From a virus: DNA of 26,807 nt. The notes under the pieces were generated by a model. It saw nothing but the letters and a program-made list of their open reading frames with translations, ran no database searches and was not told the DNA's origin. The number at the start of each line of letters is the position of its first letter. Position 1 is the first letter of the stretch. This document shows positions 17,128 through 25,483 of the stretch, in pieces. The stretch is from IMG/VR virus record IMGVR_UViG_3300025892_000127, positions 1 through 26,807 of that record. One strand, written 5' to 3'. Both the position numbers and the translations under genes were made by a program.

Positions 17128-17570
17128 ACAATTAAATCTAAAACTGTTTGTAACTTATCTTTTATTACACGATTTTGTAATGTATTACGTAATCCTACGT
17201 GTAATGGTTTAGGCCAACAGTTTACGTTAGTCCAAGCATAACCACTATGTTCATCATTTAATGTAGGAATAAATTCATTATCAATAATAGCAAGGTATGT
17301 ATGAAAATGAAATTTACTATCGTTTGATGTAAACATTTCTAAAGGAATAACTTTTTTAATTGTTGGAGTTTTTCCAACTTCTTCACTTATTTCACGTTCA
17401 AGTGCTGTCCACGGAGTTTCGTTCCCCTCGGCCATTCCGCCAACAAGTCCCCACTGTCCAGCAGTTTTTGTTTTAGTGCGTTCTAAGAATAGAAATCGTT
17501 TAGTAGTACGAGCATAAAATAATGCTCCACTGCAAACAATGTTTTTATCTTTTATAGTACTAGTCGCCAT
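17124..17570 (-). CDS. Nudix hydrolase
   Basis: 148 residues with a nearly complete Nudix box: G45-x5-E51-x7-R59-E60-I61-S62-E63-E64-V65-G66, only the last hydrophobic position (K67) deviating. E60, E63 and E64 are the expected Mg-binding residues. Nudix enzymes cleave nucleoside diphosphates linked to another group (dNTPs, ADP-ribose, NADH, capped RNA); the substrate cannot be read here. The start overlaps the end of gp15 by 19 bases, and AAAAGGG upstream gives a ribosome site, so it is the last gene of the minus-strand gp14-gp15 operon. T4 itself encodes a Nudix protein (NudE) elsewhere. Confidence 0.88.
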   Translation of the reverse strand: MATSTIKDKNIVCSGALFYARTTKRFLFLERTKTKTAGQWGLVGGMAEGNETPWTALEREISEEVGKTPTIKKVIPLEMFTSNDSKFHFHTYLAIIDNEFIPTLNDEHSGYAWTNVNCWPKPLHVGLRNTLQNRVIKDKLQTVLDLIV

Positions 17571-18979
17571 GACCCTTTTAAATACTCACCTTCATAACTT
17601 TTTAACCAGGCACCAGCATCATTTGTAAACTTGTACTGTACTCCTGTATATGTATTAGTTATGTAGACAGGGGTCTGTGCTACGCTAGAATCGGCACGCT
17701 CATCATTAGAGCCTGCATCAAAAGTAATTTCCCAGTTGCTTCCATTCCATGTAATGATATCGTTTGTACTTGCTTGTACAACTGTACCATCTGCATTTTG
17801 CCAAGCATTCATGTTAGAATCTGAACTGTCATTCTTTAAGTGCTGATGTATGTCATTTAGAATTAGATAACGTGTACCTTGTGCTAGATTGTCTAAGTCT
17901 GGATTAAATGTTAATGGATCAATTATAGCATCAATAGTTCCTCTACTAGCAACACTGTCTGTAAGAATTGTGTTTCCAGGTACTGTATCACTATCAAAGT
18001 TTAAAACTATTTGTGTGTCATCAGTTGGATTTACACTTGCTGTTGCAACTATTTCGTTGCCGTCTGCTTTTGCTAATCTTATTGTACTTAATCCTGCTCT
18101 AAATTTGCCTGGATATTGATCTAATAGTTTAAACCAACTAACAGCCTCTCCAGTTCTATCAAAGTTACCTGGTGTTGGTTCTGATACTCCTTCAGCAGGT
18201 GCTAATAATTTAGCAGTATTGTTTAATACTAACAAGCCAAAGTTTCCTGGTGTAACATTCACTGTTGCCATTGGATCAGCGGCGTCAATAATACCGTCTG
18301 AAATACTTCCAGTTTCGTCAAATACACTCATTACAATTTTTTCAATTACACCTAACTGTTTTACTTTTGCTGGAGGTGTAATCCATATAGGCATTGTAAA
18401 TGTAAGTTCTCCGATATCAATTTCTGTTTCTGTTCCTTGTGGAATAGTTCTAGTACTAAAGTTTACACTTTGTAATTCGATTAAACTTAAACTTGTCCAG
18501 TCTACATAGTTTGCTGTACTTTGTATTTCTAAACTTGGATTGAATAAAACAAGCATTTGTTCCATAATTTGTAATTTTTGATCAGTGTTAGTTGACCATA
18601 CATCACATTTCATTTGTAAGTTAAATGGTACAGGCATAACACGCTCAACTGTGTATCCTGGTCCTTGGGTATCTAAGTATTCACCTGTTGCTGAATCATA
18701 ATCTCTTTCACGTAGATGTACTTTACTTACATGTGTTGGGTTTTGAACTCTATCACGAGCATACTCTAAACCTGTAATGTAACAACTTACACGAGGAGCA
18801 CTTACAACTTTATTTTCACTGTTATCTCTAATGATATGTGCTACTTGTCTAGTAAGATTTCCATAACTTGTTGGTATCTTACGTAAAGTGCCTGCACTAT
18901 CTTTGTAACTAAAGTTACTCATAACACGAACAAATTGTGTTACAAAGCGTCTTATTTGTCCATCATAAAAATGTTGCAT
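17552..18979 (-). CDS. gp15: Tail completion / sheath stabiliser protein gp15
   Basis: 475 residues. The N-terminal 230 resemble T4 gp15: IRRFVTQFVRVMSNF, KIPTSYGNLTRQV, SCYITGLEYARDRVQN, VMPVPFNLQMKCDVWSTNTDQKLQIMEQ and LTFTMPIWITPPAKV. T4 gp15 forms the hexameric ring that caps the tail tube and sheath and joins them to the neck. It is much longer than the T4 protein (about 270 residues); the additional C-terminal half ends in beta-rich NGSNWEITFD and LKGSWRLVL segments, as I recall for cyanophage versions. The ATG overlaps the gp14 stop (TAATG), showing translational coupling. Confidence 0.85.
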   Translation of the reverse strand: MQHFYDGQIRRFVTQFVRVMSNFSYKDSAGTLRKIPTSYGNLTRQVAHIIRDNSENKVVSAPRVSCYITGLEYARDRVQNPTHVSKVHLRERDYDSATGEYLDTQGPGYTVERVMPVPFNLQMKCDVWSTNTDQKLQIMEQMLVLFNPSLEIQSTANYVDWTSLSLIELQSVNFSTRTIPQGTETEIDIGELTFTMPIWITPPAKVKQLGVIEKIVMSVFDETGSISDGIIDAADPMATVNVTPGNFGLLVLNNTAKLLAPAEGVSEPTPGNFDRTGEAVSWFKLLDQYPGKFRAGLSTIRLAKADGNEIVATASVNPTDDTQIVLNFDSDTVPGNTILTDSVASRGTIDAIIDPLTFNPDLDNLAQGTRYLILNDIHQHLKNDSSDSNMNAWQNADGTVVQASTNDIITWNGSNWEITFDAGSNDERADSSVAQTPVYITNTYTGVQYKFTNDAGAWLKSYEGEYLKGSWRLVL

Positions 18980-20127
18980 TAATTATCTGCCTTTGGTTTA
19001 AGTACTTGTGATAATGCTTGACGTTCATCAACTTCTGTATTGTTAATAGTATTTTTACTTTTGTTATTAACAAATGTACCAATTTGATTTTTAGCAGTAT
19101 CACTGCTAGGTGTTTCAACTCTTACAGCATCTTCGTATTTAACCCATCTATTACCATTGTAACGGAAAAGTCTATTTGGAAAGTAGTCAGTTCTTAAAAA
19201 GAATTCACCATCACTAGCCGCTTGTGGAAACTGAGATCCAAAACTGTATAAAGCACCGTTTGGTGGAACTCCTTGTTCAGTAAGATAGCCAACATAAAAG
19301 TTTCCTTTTGCAGTTTTTAATGTTGGAGTACTTGACCCGTCATCATTAATATTAATGTTACCTTTATCATCAGTTGGTACTACAAAGTATTGCTTTGTAT
19401 CATACCCACTAATTACTGGTTGTTCAGGATCGCCTGTAATATCTTCATTTGCTTGATTAAGAACTGCTTCGTTAATTTGCATTTCTTTTTCATATGTTGA
19501 TAGTACATCACGTATTGTTGATCCTGTTCCTTCGCCACTATCTTTATCAAATATTTCTTTAAATTCTTGACTATCAAGTATTGGTTTACATTTTGCTCTT
19601 AATAAATGTGGGTACCATGTTTGACTGAATCCTTCACTCGGACGACTTACATCTTCTATTACATAAAAACGTTTAAGTGAAACACCATAATCATTAAGTG
19701 CATATTCATCTTTTAAGTGTGGTAGTTCTAATACATCACCACTCATTAATTTACGCCCTAAATTTTCAACACTTGAATTCATATGAAATGTTATAAAAAT
19801 AGTATCATTCTGTAAGAACATTCCAAATTGTGAAAGATCAAAGTCTAAATCTTGTACGTTGTAAATACCGCGGATAACATACACATCATCTGAATATTTT
19901 CTATCTCTGTTTTCTAAAAACAATAAATCTTGTATTTTTGTCTCGGGTATATCGTTTGTTCCATAAGGTTGACTTGGGGTGCTTTTATCAGCACCAGGAT
20001 CGACAGGACCTTCGTACTTGTGTATGAATATGTCTGTACCGCCTACTTGAAAGGATTCGTTAACATTCCTGTCTATAAAGCGATAATCTGCGGATTTCTC
20101 CGGTTTATATAAACTGAGTCTGGGCAT
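18979..20127 (-). CDS. gp14: Neck protein gp14
   Basis: 382 residues. Marine T4-type gp14 hallmarks are visible: LSQFGMFLQNDTIFITFHMN, GDVLELPHLKDEY, KRFYVIEDVSRPSEGFSQTW and HLLRAKCKPILDSQEFKEIF. With gp13, gp14 forms the neck that closes the filled head and joins it to the tail. T4 gp14 is about 256 residues; the extra C-terminal part contains DGEFFLRTDYFPNRLFRYNG and a Ser/Asn/Lys-rich tail. The gene heads the minus-strand operon gp14-gp15-Nudix and starts only three bases after the predicted start of a perfect late promoter. In T4, genes 13, 14 and 15 are co-directional; here gp14 and gp15 are inverted relative to gp13. Confidence 0.87.
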   Translation of the reverse strand: MPRLSLYKPEKSADYRFIDRNVNESFQVGGTDIFIHKYEGPVDPGADKSTPSQPYGTNDIPETKIQDLLFLENRDRKYSDDVYVIRGIYNVQDLDFDLSQFGMFLQNDTIFITFHMNSSVENLGRKLMSGDVLELPHLKDEYALNDYGVSLKRFYVIEDVSRPSEGFSQTWYPHLLRAKCKPILDSQEFKEIFDKDSGEGTGSTIRDVLSTYEKEMQINEAVLNQANEDITGDPEQPVISGYDTKQYFVVPTDDKGNININDDGSSTPTLKTAKGNFYVGYLTEQGVPPNGALYSFGSQFPQAASDGEFFLRTDYFPNRLFRYNGNRWVKYEDAVRVETPSSDTAKNQIGTFVNNKSKNTINNTEVDERQALSQVLKPKADN

Positions 20128-20135
20128 AGTAAATG

Positions 20136-20143
20136 TATTTATA
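20136..20143 (-). promoter_or_regulatory. Perfect T4 late promoter (TATAAATA) for gp14-gp15-Nudix
   Basis: On the minus strand TATAAATA ends at 20136, predicting a start at 20130 and a leader of only three bases before the gp14 ATG (20127). It is back to back with the plus-strand late promoter for gp13, one base apart. Confidence 0.75.
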
Positions 20144-20144
20144 G

Positions 20145-20152
20145 AATAAATA
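20145..20152 (+). promoter_or_regulatory. T4-type late promoter (AATAAATA) for gp13
   Basis: The octamer has one mismatch to the consensus. The predicted start near 20158 leaves a 17-base leader with AGAGGA (20161-20166) as the ribosome site for the ATG at 20175. Confidence 0.7.
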
Positions 20153-20174
20153 TGTTTAACAGAGGAAACTTTAT

Positions 20175-20936
20175 ATGAGCAATGATTTAGAAAATAAGAA
20201 ACAGGCAGTCTTTAATTACGTTAGAACAATGCTCGGCGATGGCATGATCGATGTTGAACTTGATCCTAACCATTATGATGTAGCATTAGAAAAAGCACTT
20301 GGCAAACTTAGACAACGTAGTGAAAACGCTGTAGAAGAATCATATGCTATACTAGAGTTTCAAGAAGACACAAACGATTATATTTTACCCAATGAAGTAA
20401 TAGAAGTAAGAGAACTTTTTAGACGTTCAATTGGTTCACGTTCAGGTGGCGGAGATGGTGGAACATTATTTGAACCATTTAACTTGGCCTATACAAATTC
20501 ATATCTTTTAAGTTCATCACAAATGGGCGGACTTGGTACGTATTATGCTTTTGCAGGATATCAAGAATTAGTTGGTAAAATGTTTGGTAGTTTTATTAAC
20601 TTTAAGTTTGATCCTGTAAGCAAGAAACTTACAATTATGCAACGTCCTAGATCAGACGAACAAGTATTAATGCAACTATATAATTATCGTCCAGACTTTA
20701 ATCTATTAAGTGATCCTTATGCTGGACAATGGCTTAAAGACTACACATTAGCAGTATGTAAATATATGCTAGGTGAAGCAAGAAGCAAATTTGCAACCAT
20801 ATCAACACCGCAAGGCGGAACTTCACTCAACGGTGATGCTCTCAAAGCAGACGCAATGGCCGAAATGGAGAAATTGGAAATGGACTTGGCAAATTACGTA
20901 GATGGTTCTAAACCATTATCATTCGTAATTGGCTAA
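20175..20936 (+). CDS. gp13: Neck protein gp13
   Basis: 253 residues with the marine T4-type gp13 signature: MIDVELDPNHYDVALEKAL, LRQRSENAVEESYAILEFQ, YILPNEVIEVRELFRRSIG and FEPFNLAYTNSYLLSSSQ, then LYNYRPDFNLLSDPYAG. gp13 and gp14 make the neck onto which the tail docks after DNA packaging. Length is close to T4 gp13 (about 309) but somewhat shorter. A Gly/Ser loop (GSRSGGGDGG) lies mid-protein. It is transcribed from its own half of a divergent late promoter. Confidence 0.87.
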   Translation: MSNDLENKKQAVFNYVRTMLGDGMIDVELDPNHYDVALEKALGKLRQRSENAVEESYAILEFQEDTNDYILPNEVIEVRELFRRSIGSRSGGGDGGTLFEPFNLAYTNSYLLSSSQMGGLGTYYAFAGYQELVGKMFGSFINFKFDPVSKKLTIMQRPRSDEQVLMQLYNYRPDFNLLSDPYAGQWLKDYTLAVCKYMLGEARSKFATISTPQGGTSLNGDALKADAMAEMEKLEMDLANYVDGSKPLSFVIG

Positions 20937-20943
20937 AAAACAC

Positions 20944-20972
20944 TTGACTTTCCTACACAATGACTATACAAT
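20944..20972 (+). promoter_or_regulatory. Sigma70-like promoter for the dNMP kinase
   Basis: TTGACT (20944-20949) and TACAAT (20967-20972) are separated by 17 bases, each with one mismatch to the bacterial consensus. The predicted start near 20979 lies upstream of the ribosome site AAGGA (20990-20994) and of the ATG at 21002. This suggests host RNA polymerase transcribes the kinase early. Confidence 0.65.
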
Positions 20973-21001
20973 TTAGAGATACTTTTAATAAGGAATCTTT
21001 T

Positions 21002-21652
21002 ATGATAATTGGTATTTGTGGACTTATAGGTTCAGGTAAAGGAACTGTTGCAGACTTTTTAGTTGAACAACAGGGATTTAAAAAACTATCTTTTGCAGAC
21101 AAACTCAAAGACGGCGTTGCTAGTGTTTTTGGCTGGGACAGAGAAATGCTTGAAGGCAATAACCCAGACTCTCGTGCATGGCGTGAAAAAGTTGATCCTT
21201 ATTGGAGTACTGAAACAGGAAGTCCTGTTACACCACGACTAGTATTACAACTATTTGGAACTGATTGTATGCGTAACGGATTCTACGATGGCATATGGGT
21301 TAGTTTAGTTAAAAAACAATTATTAGATAATCCACAAGGAAAATTTGTAATTCCAGATGTGCGTTTTGAAAACGAAGCAAATATGCTACGTTCAATAGGC
21401 GGATATCTTTGGCGTGTAAAACGTGGAGATGATCCTGAATGGTGGACTACTGCACAACATCAAATGCGTCAAGTTAATAGTAACAAAGGTGCTAAGAATA
21501 TTGTAGTTGCACATAAGATGGAAGAAAATCATCCTGAAGTACACATATCAGAATGGGCGTGGTGTAACGTTGAATTTGATGCTACTATTGAAAATAACGG
21601 TACAGTTGAATTCCTTAGAAATCGGGTGTTAAATCACCTTGCTTCCAAGTAA
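21002..21652 (+). CDS. gp1: Deoxynucleoside monophosphate kinase (T4 gene 1 type)
   Basis: 216 residues from the ATG at 21002. An in-frame ATG at 20960 is rejected because it lies upstream of the predicted transcription start, and AAGGA sits eight bases before 21002. The P-loop GLIGSGKGT occupies residues 7-15, followed by a LSFADKLKD motif, QLFGTDCMRN and VIPDVRFENEANML, which match T4 gp1 features such as ALGTDL and VVPDTRQDHE. T4 gp1 phosphorylates dTMP, dGMP and hydroxymethyl-dCMP to the diphosphates, feeding DNA synthesis. A metabolic gene with its own sigma70-like promoter between neck and sheath genes indicates an insertion into the late region. The 3' end overlaps the convergent HNH gene by 38 bases. 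Confidence 0.85.
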   Translation: MIIGICGLIGSGKGTVADFLVEQQGFKKLSFADKLKDGVASVFGWDREMLEGNNPDSRAWREKVDPYWSTETGSPVTPRLVLQLFGTDCMRNGFYDGIWVSLVKKQLLDNPQGKFVIPDVRFENEANMLRSIGGYLWRVKRGDDPEWWTTAQHQMRQVNSNKGAKNIVVAHKMEENHPEVHISEWAWCNVEFDATIENNGTVEFLRNRVLNHLASK

Positions 21653-21953
21653 ATCCTTCTTTGTGTAGTATACGCTGACAATTAGCACATACTGTTTTAA
21701 GATTATTATGTCGACAGTTTGTTAGATTACCATCGATATGATACACTGCAAATTGTTCTTCATGCTTACTTGTAAATCCACACTTATCACATTTGTCTTT
21801 TTGTCTATACCCAAGTTGATGCCATAGTGGAACTGTAGGGGTCCTACCTCTAGCACACTGTTCGCATTTACTTCTATAATAGGTCTTGCGAGCCTTCTTA
21901 TAATTGACTGCACAGGGTCTACGGTTGCATGTTTTACACAAAGGTCTAGTCAT
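21615..21953 (-). CDS. HNH endonuclease
   Basis: 112 residues from the ATG at 21953. The C-terminal part has the HNH core VYHIDGNLTNCRHNNLKTVC...CQRILH with H72, N84 and H97, and paired cysteines C55/C58 and C89/C92 that should bind a structural zinc. A further N-terminal cysteine set (C6, C9, C14, C30, C33) suggests a second zinc-binding element. HNH proteins of this size in T4-like phages are usually free-standing homing endonucleases. It runs against the surrounding genes, overlaps the kinase 3' end, and has its own late promoter with the ATG at the predicted start. A start at 22007 would place that promoter inside the gene and is rejected. Confidence 0.82.
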   Translation of the reverse strand: MTRPLCKTCNRRPCAVNYKKARKTYYRSKCEQCARGRTPTVPLWHQLGYRQKDKCDKCGFTSKHEEQFAVYHIDGNLTNCRHNNLKTVCANCQRILHKEGFTWKQGDLTPDF

Positions 21954-21958
21954 ATATA

Positions 21959-21966
21959 TATTTACC
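21959..21966 (-). promoter_or_regulatory. T4-type late promoter (GGTAAATA), leaderless start
   Basis: On the minus strand GGTAAATA is followed by TATAT and then the HNH ATG at 21953, exactly the predicted transcription start. No ribosome site can exist in such a message. Confidence 0.6.
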
Positions 21967-22021
21967 AGCCCTTTTCCGTACCTTTTTCGCCATATGTAAT
22001 ACCGCAAATTTGTCTAACATG

Positions 22022-22029
22022 GCTAAATA
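22022..22029 (+). promoter_or_regulatory. T4-type late promoter (GCTAAATA) for the tail sheath
   Basis: GCTAAATA predicts a start near 22035 and a 27-base leader with the strong ribosome site AAGGAG (22049-22054) before the ATG at 22062. Confidence 0.7.
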
Positions 22030-22061
22030 TGTTTAAGAACTTAATTTAAAGGAGTAACAAG

Positions 22062-25000
22062 ATGGCACTTACATCACCAGGAGTTGAAGTTAGCGTAATA
22101 GACGAAAGTTTTTATACGCCAGCCGCGGCCGCAACGGTACCACTAATTATCGTAGCAACTGCCGCTAATAAGCCAAACGGCGCAGGTACGGGAACAGCAC
22201 AAGGAACAATTAAATCTAATGCTAGTACACCATACTTAATTACATCACAAAGAGAATTAACAGAAACGTTTGGTAATCCAACGTTTTATACAGATTCATC
22301 TAACAATCCATTACACGGCAATGAACTAAATGAATACGGACTACAATCTGCATATTCATTCTTAGGTGTAGCAAATAGAGCATACATTGTAAGAGCAGAC
22401 GCTGACTTAGGAGAACTTAAAGGTTCTGCATCAGCACCAGCAGGTACGCCAGCAGATGGCACATATTGGTTAGATACAAACGATTCATTATTTGGTATAT
22501 TTGAATGGAACCGAGCAACACAAAAATTTACAAACAAGATTCCTTTAGTTCTTAACTCCGCTACACAACTTGTTAGTAATTTATCTTCCGGTGATCCAAA
22601 ATCAAGCGTAGGTGCAAAAGGTGATTACGCAATCGTAACTGCTAGAACATCAAACGATGCTTACTACAAAAATGCAGATAATGCATGGGTTAAAATAGGT
22701 TCAACAACTAGTGCAAACATTGCCGCTTTAACAAGTGGTGATTCAACTTTTACTTCAGATAGTTGGGCATCAAGTTGGCCAGCAATACAAGGTACAGTAT
22801 CAAATCCAACATTAGGAAATGGTCAAGGACTTGTAATTAACGGAACAAGTGTTACACTTTCAGGTACAACTGTTACTGCACTTGCAAACGCAATTAACGG
22901 TGCAAGTATAACAGGTGTTGGTGCAAAAGTTACAAGCACAGGCATTTTAGAAATATACAGTGACGGAACTTCAACTTCAGATGGTACTACAGATGATGGT
23001 GCTATTGTTATTGAAGATTTAGTAGGAAGTACATTAAAAGCAGACACTGGAATTACAGCAACTTATTATTCAGGTGCGGCTGTACAAATTTCAAAACACT
23101 CAAATGTTCCAACATGGAAGTCAACTGATACTGTAACAGTAGCAGGAACTTCTAGAAGCGGAATTAAACCAAGCGGAAGTGTTTGGATGAAAACTACTTC
23201 ACCAAACTTAGGTGCTAATCTTAAAGTTCAAGTTTGGAATGACAGTTTAGGCGTATGGTCAACAACAGTTGCTCCACTTTACAACACTAGAGAAGAAGCA
23301 GTAAACACAATTGATGCTACTGGTGGAACACTTATACCTGCAGGTACAGTATTTGCTCTTGCAAATATTACAGGCAGAGGAACATCAGAAGATAGTACAA
23401 CAGGTGTTGAAAAACTTGTAAACTTTAAATTATACAGAAGAGTAACAAGTTCACCAACTAGCGTAACAGGTACTGAACAAGGTGCAAATCCAGTTGTTGT
23501 AACAGGAACTCTTACAATGGCAGAAACAGATAACGGTAGTAACGTTTATCAAACTGCTAAAACTGTAACAGTATCAACAGCAACAGTTGAAGGAGTTGCG
23601 TCAGCAATTAGTGCGGCAGGCTTTGAACACATTACTGCAACAGTAAGTAATGGTTATCTTTCAATTAGTCATGCATTAGGCGGCGAAATTAAAATTACAG
23701 ATGCGTCAAGTATTTTAGCAAGTGCAGGTTACACAGCATGGGCACGTTCAAGTGCAGGTGTTGAAACAGGTACAGCAAATTATTATACAGCAGGCGCAGA
23801 TGACAATCATTCACATATCATTAGTAACTGGAAACCACTTGTATACGAAGCAAGTGATGATGCTCCAACAGCAACTCCAGCAGATGGTACGTTATGGTAT
23901 AACACTACACTAGACGAAGCAGACATTATGGTACATGATGGAAGCAAGTGGGTAGGTTACTTAAACTACACACCATTAGCAGGTGCAACTGATCCTAAAG
24001 GACCTATTGTATCAGCAACTGCTCCATTAAAAACAGGTGGACAGTCAGATGCTAGTGATTTAGTTGAAGGCGATATTTGGATTTCAACTGCTGATGTTGA
24101 CCAATACGGTGCAAAAGTTTACCGTTGGGACAATTCAGCAACTGAATGGGTATTAATTGACGTAACAGATCAAACTACAGAAGATGGAATTCTTTTTGCA
24201 GATGCACGTTACGGTTCAAGTGGTGCAACAGGTGATACAGCGGCAACAATCGAAACGTTGTTAAGTTCAAACTATGTTGATCCAGATGCTCCAGATCCAG
24301 ACTTATACCCAAGAGGTATGTTATTATGGAACACAAGACGTTCAGGTTTTAATGTTAAGAAATTTGTAGCAAATCAAATTGATATAACAGCAAACAGTGG
24401 ACTAAACAAACGCTTTGGCGATGAAGCAATGGCAAACTATAAAACTGCACGTTGGATTGGCTGGAACACAGTTAATGCAGACGGTTCAGGATTATTTGGT
24501 AGACATTCACAACGTCAAACTATTGTTGCAGGACTTAAGAGTGCAGTAGATGCAAATGAGTTACTACGTGATGAAGAAACACGTAACTTTACATTGTTAA
24601 GTGCTCCTGGATATCCAGAACTTGCAAGTAACTTAATTGGACTAAACGTAGACAGAGGCTTAACAGGATTTGTTGTTGCTGATACTCCGTTTAGATTAGC
24701 ACCAAATGCAACTTCACTACAAAACTACGGTAATAATACAGCAGGCGCAAGTGCAGACGGAGAAGACGGTTTAGTATCATATGATGAGTATATGGCGGCG
24801 TTTTATCCAGCAGGTTTAACAACTGATGTAACAGGTAAGAACATTGTTGTTCCACCAAGTCACATGATGCTACGTACTATTGCAGTAAGTGATGCAGTAT
24901 CGTTTCCATGGTTTGCTCCAGCAGGAACAAGACGTGGTGGCATTAGTAATGCATCAAGTGTAGGTTACATTGATAACGAAGGCGAATTTAACGCAGTTGC

Positions 25001-25448
25001 ATTAAATGACGGTGTACGTGAAACAATGGCAGGAGTTAAAATTAACCCACTAACATTTATTACTGGTAGCGGATTAGTTAACTTTGGTCAACACACTAGA
25101 GCAAAGAACGCAAGTTCATTAGATAGAATTAACGTTGCAAGATTAGTTGCATACTTAAGACGTCAAATGACGCTACTTGCTAAACCGTTCATGTTTGAAC
25201 CAAACGATAAGATTACACGTGATGAAATCAAACAAGCAACTGAAAGTTTATTACTTGAACTTGTAGGTCAAAGAGCACTTTATGACTTCCTCGTTGTATG
25301 TGATGACACTAACAACACATCTGCAAGAATTGATCGCAACGAGTTATACGTTGACGTAGCAATTGAACCAGTGAAGAGTGTGGAGTTTATATACATTCCA
25401 TTACGCTTAAAGAACACAGGTGAAATTGCAACTTTGGGCAATCAATAA
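22062..25448 (+). CDS. gp18: Tail sheath protein gp18, greatly enlarged
   Basis: 1128 residues against 659 in T4. The N-terminus MALTSPGVEVSVIDES and YSFLGVANRAYIVRA, and the C-terminal third (YKTARWIGWN, LLSAPGYPELASN, FPWFAPAGTRRGGISN, GVKINPLTFITGSGLVNFG, RINVARLVAYLRRQM, ELYVDVAIEPVKSVEFIYIP) are typical of T4-type sheath. This core polymerises around the tube and contracts during injection. About 570 residues (roughly 130-700) are inserted between them, holding repeated PADGT-x-W modules and two related beta-rich segments. These should project from the sheath surface. The gene has its own late promoter and a strong ribosome site, as expected for a high-copy structural protein. Confidence 0.9.
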   Translation: MALTSPGVEVSVIDESFYTPAAAATVPLIIVATAANKPNGAGTGTAQGTIKSNASTPYLITSQRELTETFGNPTFYTDSSNNPLHGNELNEYGLQSAYSFLGVANRAYIVRADADLGELKGSASAPAGTPADGTYWLDTNDSLFGIFEWNRATQKFTNKIPLVLNSATQLVSNLSSGDPKSSVGAKGDYAIVTARTSNDAYYKNADNAWVKIGSTTSANIAALTSGDSTFTSDSWASSWPAIQGTVSNPTLGNGQGLVINGTSVTLSGTTVTALANAINGASITGVGAKVTSTGILEIYSDGTSTSDGTTDDGAIVIEDLVGSTLKADTGITATYYSGAAVQISKHSNVPTWKSTDTVTVAGTSRSGIKPSGSVWMKTTSPNLGANLKVQVWNDSLGVWSTTVAPLYNTREEAVNTIDATGGTLIPAGTVFALANITGRGTSEDSTTGVEKLVNFKLYRRVTSSPTSVTGTEQGANPVVVTGTLTMAETDNGSNVYQTAKTVTVSTATVEGVASAISAAGFEHITATVSNGYLSISHALGGEIKITDASSILASAGYTAWARSSAGVETGTANYYTAGADDNHSHIISNWKPLVYEASDDAPTATPADGTLWYNTTLDEADIMVHDGSKWVGYLNYTPLAGATDPKGPIVSATAPLKTGGQSDASDLVEGDIWISTADVDQYGAKVYRWDNSATEWVLIDVTDQTTEDGILFADARYGSSGATGDTAATIETLLSSNYVDPDAPDPDLYPRGMLLWNTRRSGFNVKKFVANQIDITANSGLNKRFGDEAMANYKTARWIGWNTVNADGSGLFGRHSQRQTIVAGLKSAVDANELLRDEETRNFTLLSAPGYPELASNLIGLNVDRGLTGFVVADTPFRLAPNATSLQNYGNNTAGASADGEDGLVSYDEYMAAFYPAGLTTDVTGKNIVVPPSHMMLRTIAVSDAVSFPWFAPAGTRRGGISNASSVGYIDNEGEFNAVALNDGVRETMAGVKINPLTFITGSGLVNFGQHTRAKNASSLDRINVARLVAYLRRQMTLLAKPFMFEPNDKITRDEIKQATESLLLELVGQRALYDFLVVCDDTNNTSARIDRNELYVDVAIEPVKSVEFIYIPLRLKNTGEIATLGNQ
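22790..23790 (+). repeat. Diverged internal duplication in the sheath insertion
   Basis: Two related segments (about 22790-23060 and 23470-23790) share the pattern TxTVS/TLS-x4-TV-x-ALANAI/GVASAI-x-A-x-ITG/HIT, then a T/S-x-x-G-x-LxIS/Y strand and a terminal V/ITDA-like stretch. The pattern resembles flagellin/FliD-type beta-rich inserts. Flanking PADGT-x-W modules start near 22450, 23170, 23880 and 24065. Similarity was judged by eye at protein level. Confidence 0.5.
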
Positions 25449-25452
25449 TGTG

Positions 25453-25460
25453 GATAAATA
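25453..25460 (+). promoter_or_regulatory. T4-type late promoter (GATAAATA) for the tail tube
   Basis: GATAAATA predicts a start near 25466 and an 18-base leader with AAGGAG (25470-25475) before the ATG at 25484. It gives gp19 a promoter separate from that of the sheath. Confidence 0.7.
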
Positions 25461-25483
25461 AAACTATACAAGGAGCAAATTAG

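Noticed and set aside
17575-17583. TTTTAAATA on the plus strand as a late promoter
   Set aside because: It lies at the 3' end of gp15 pointing antisense into it, with no plus-strand gene downstream.
20960-21001. Upstream ATG for the dNMP kinase
   Set aside because: It precedes the transcription start predicted from the sigma70-like promoter, and the P-loop protein starts normally at 21002 behind a ribosome site.
21625-21638. Possible terminator hairpin GGTG-TTAAAT-CACC between the kinase and HNH genes
   Set aside because: The stem is only four pairs and no T run follows on either strand.
21954-22007. N-terminal extension of the HNH gene
   Set aside because: The late promoter GGTAAATA would lie inside the coding region; the start at 21953 fits the predicted mRNA start.
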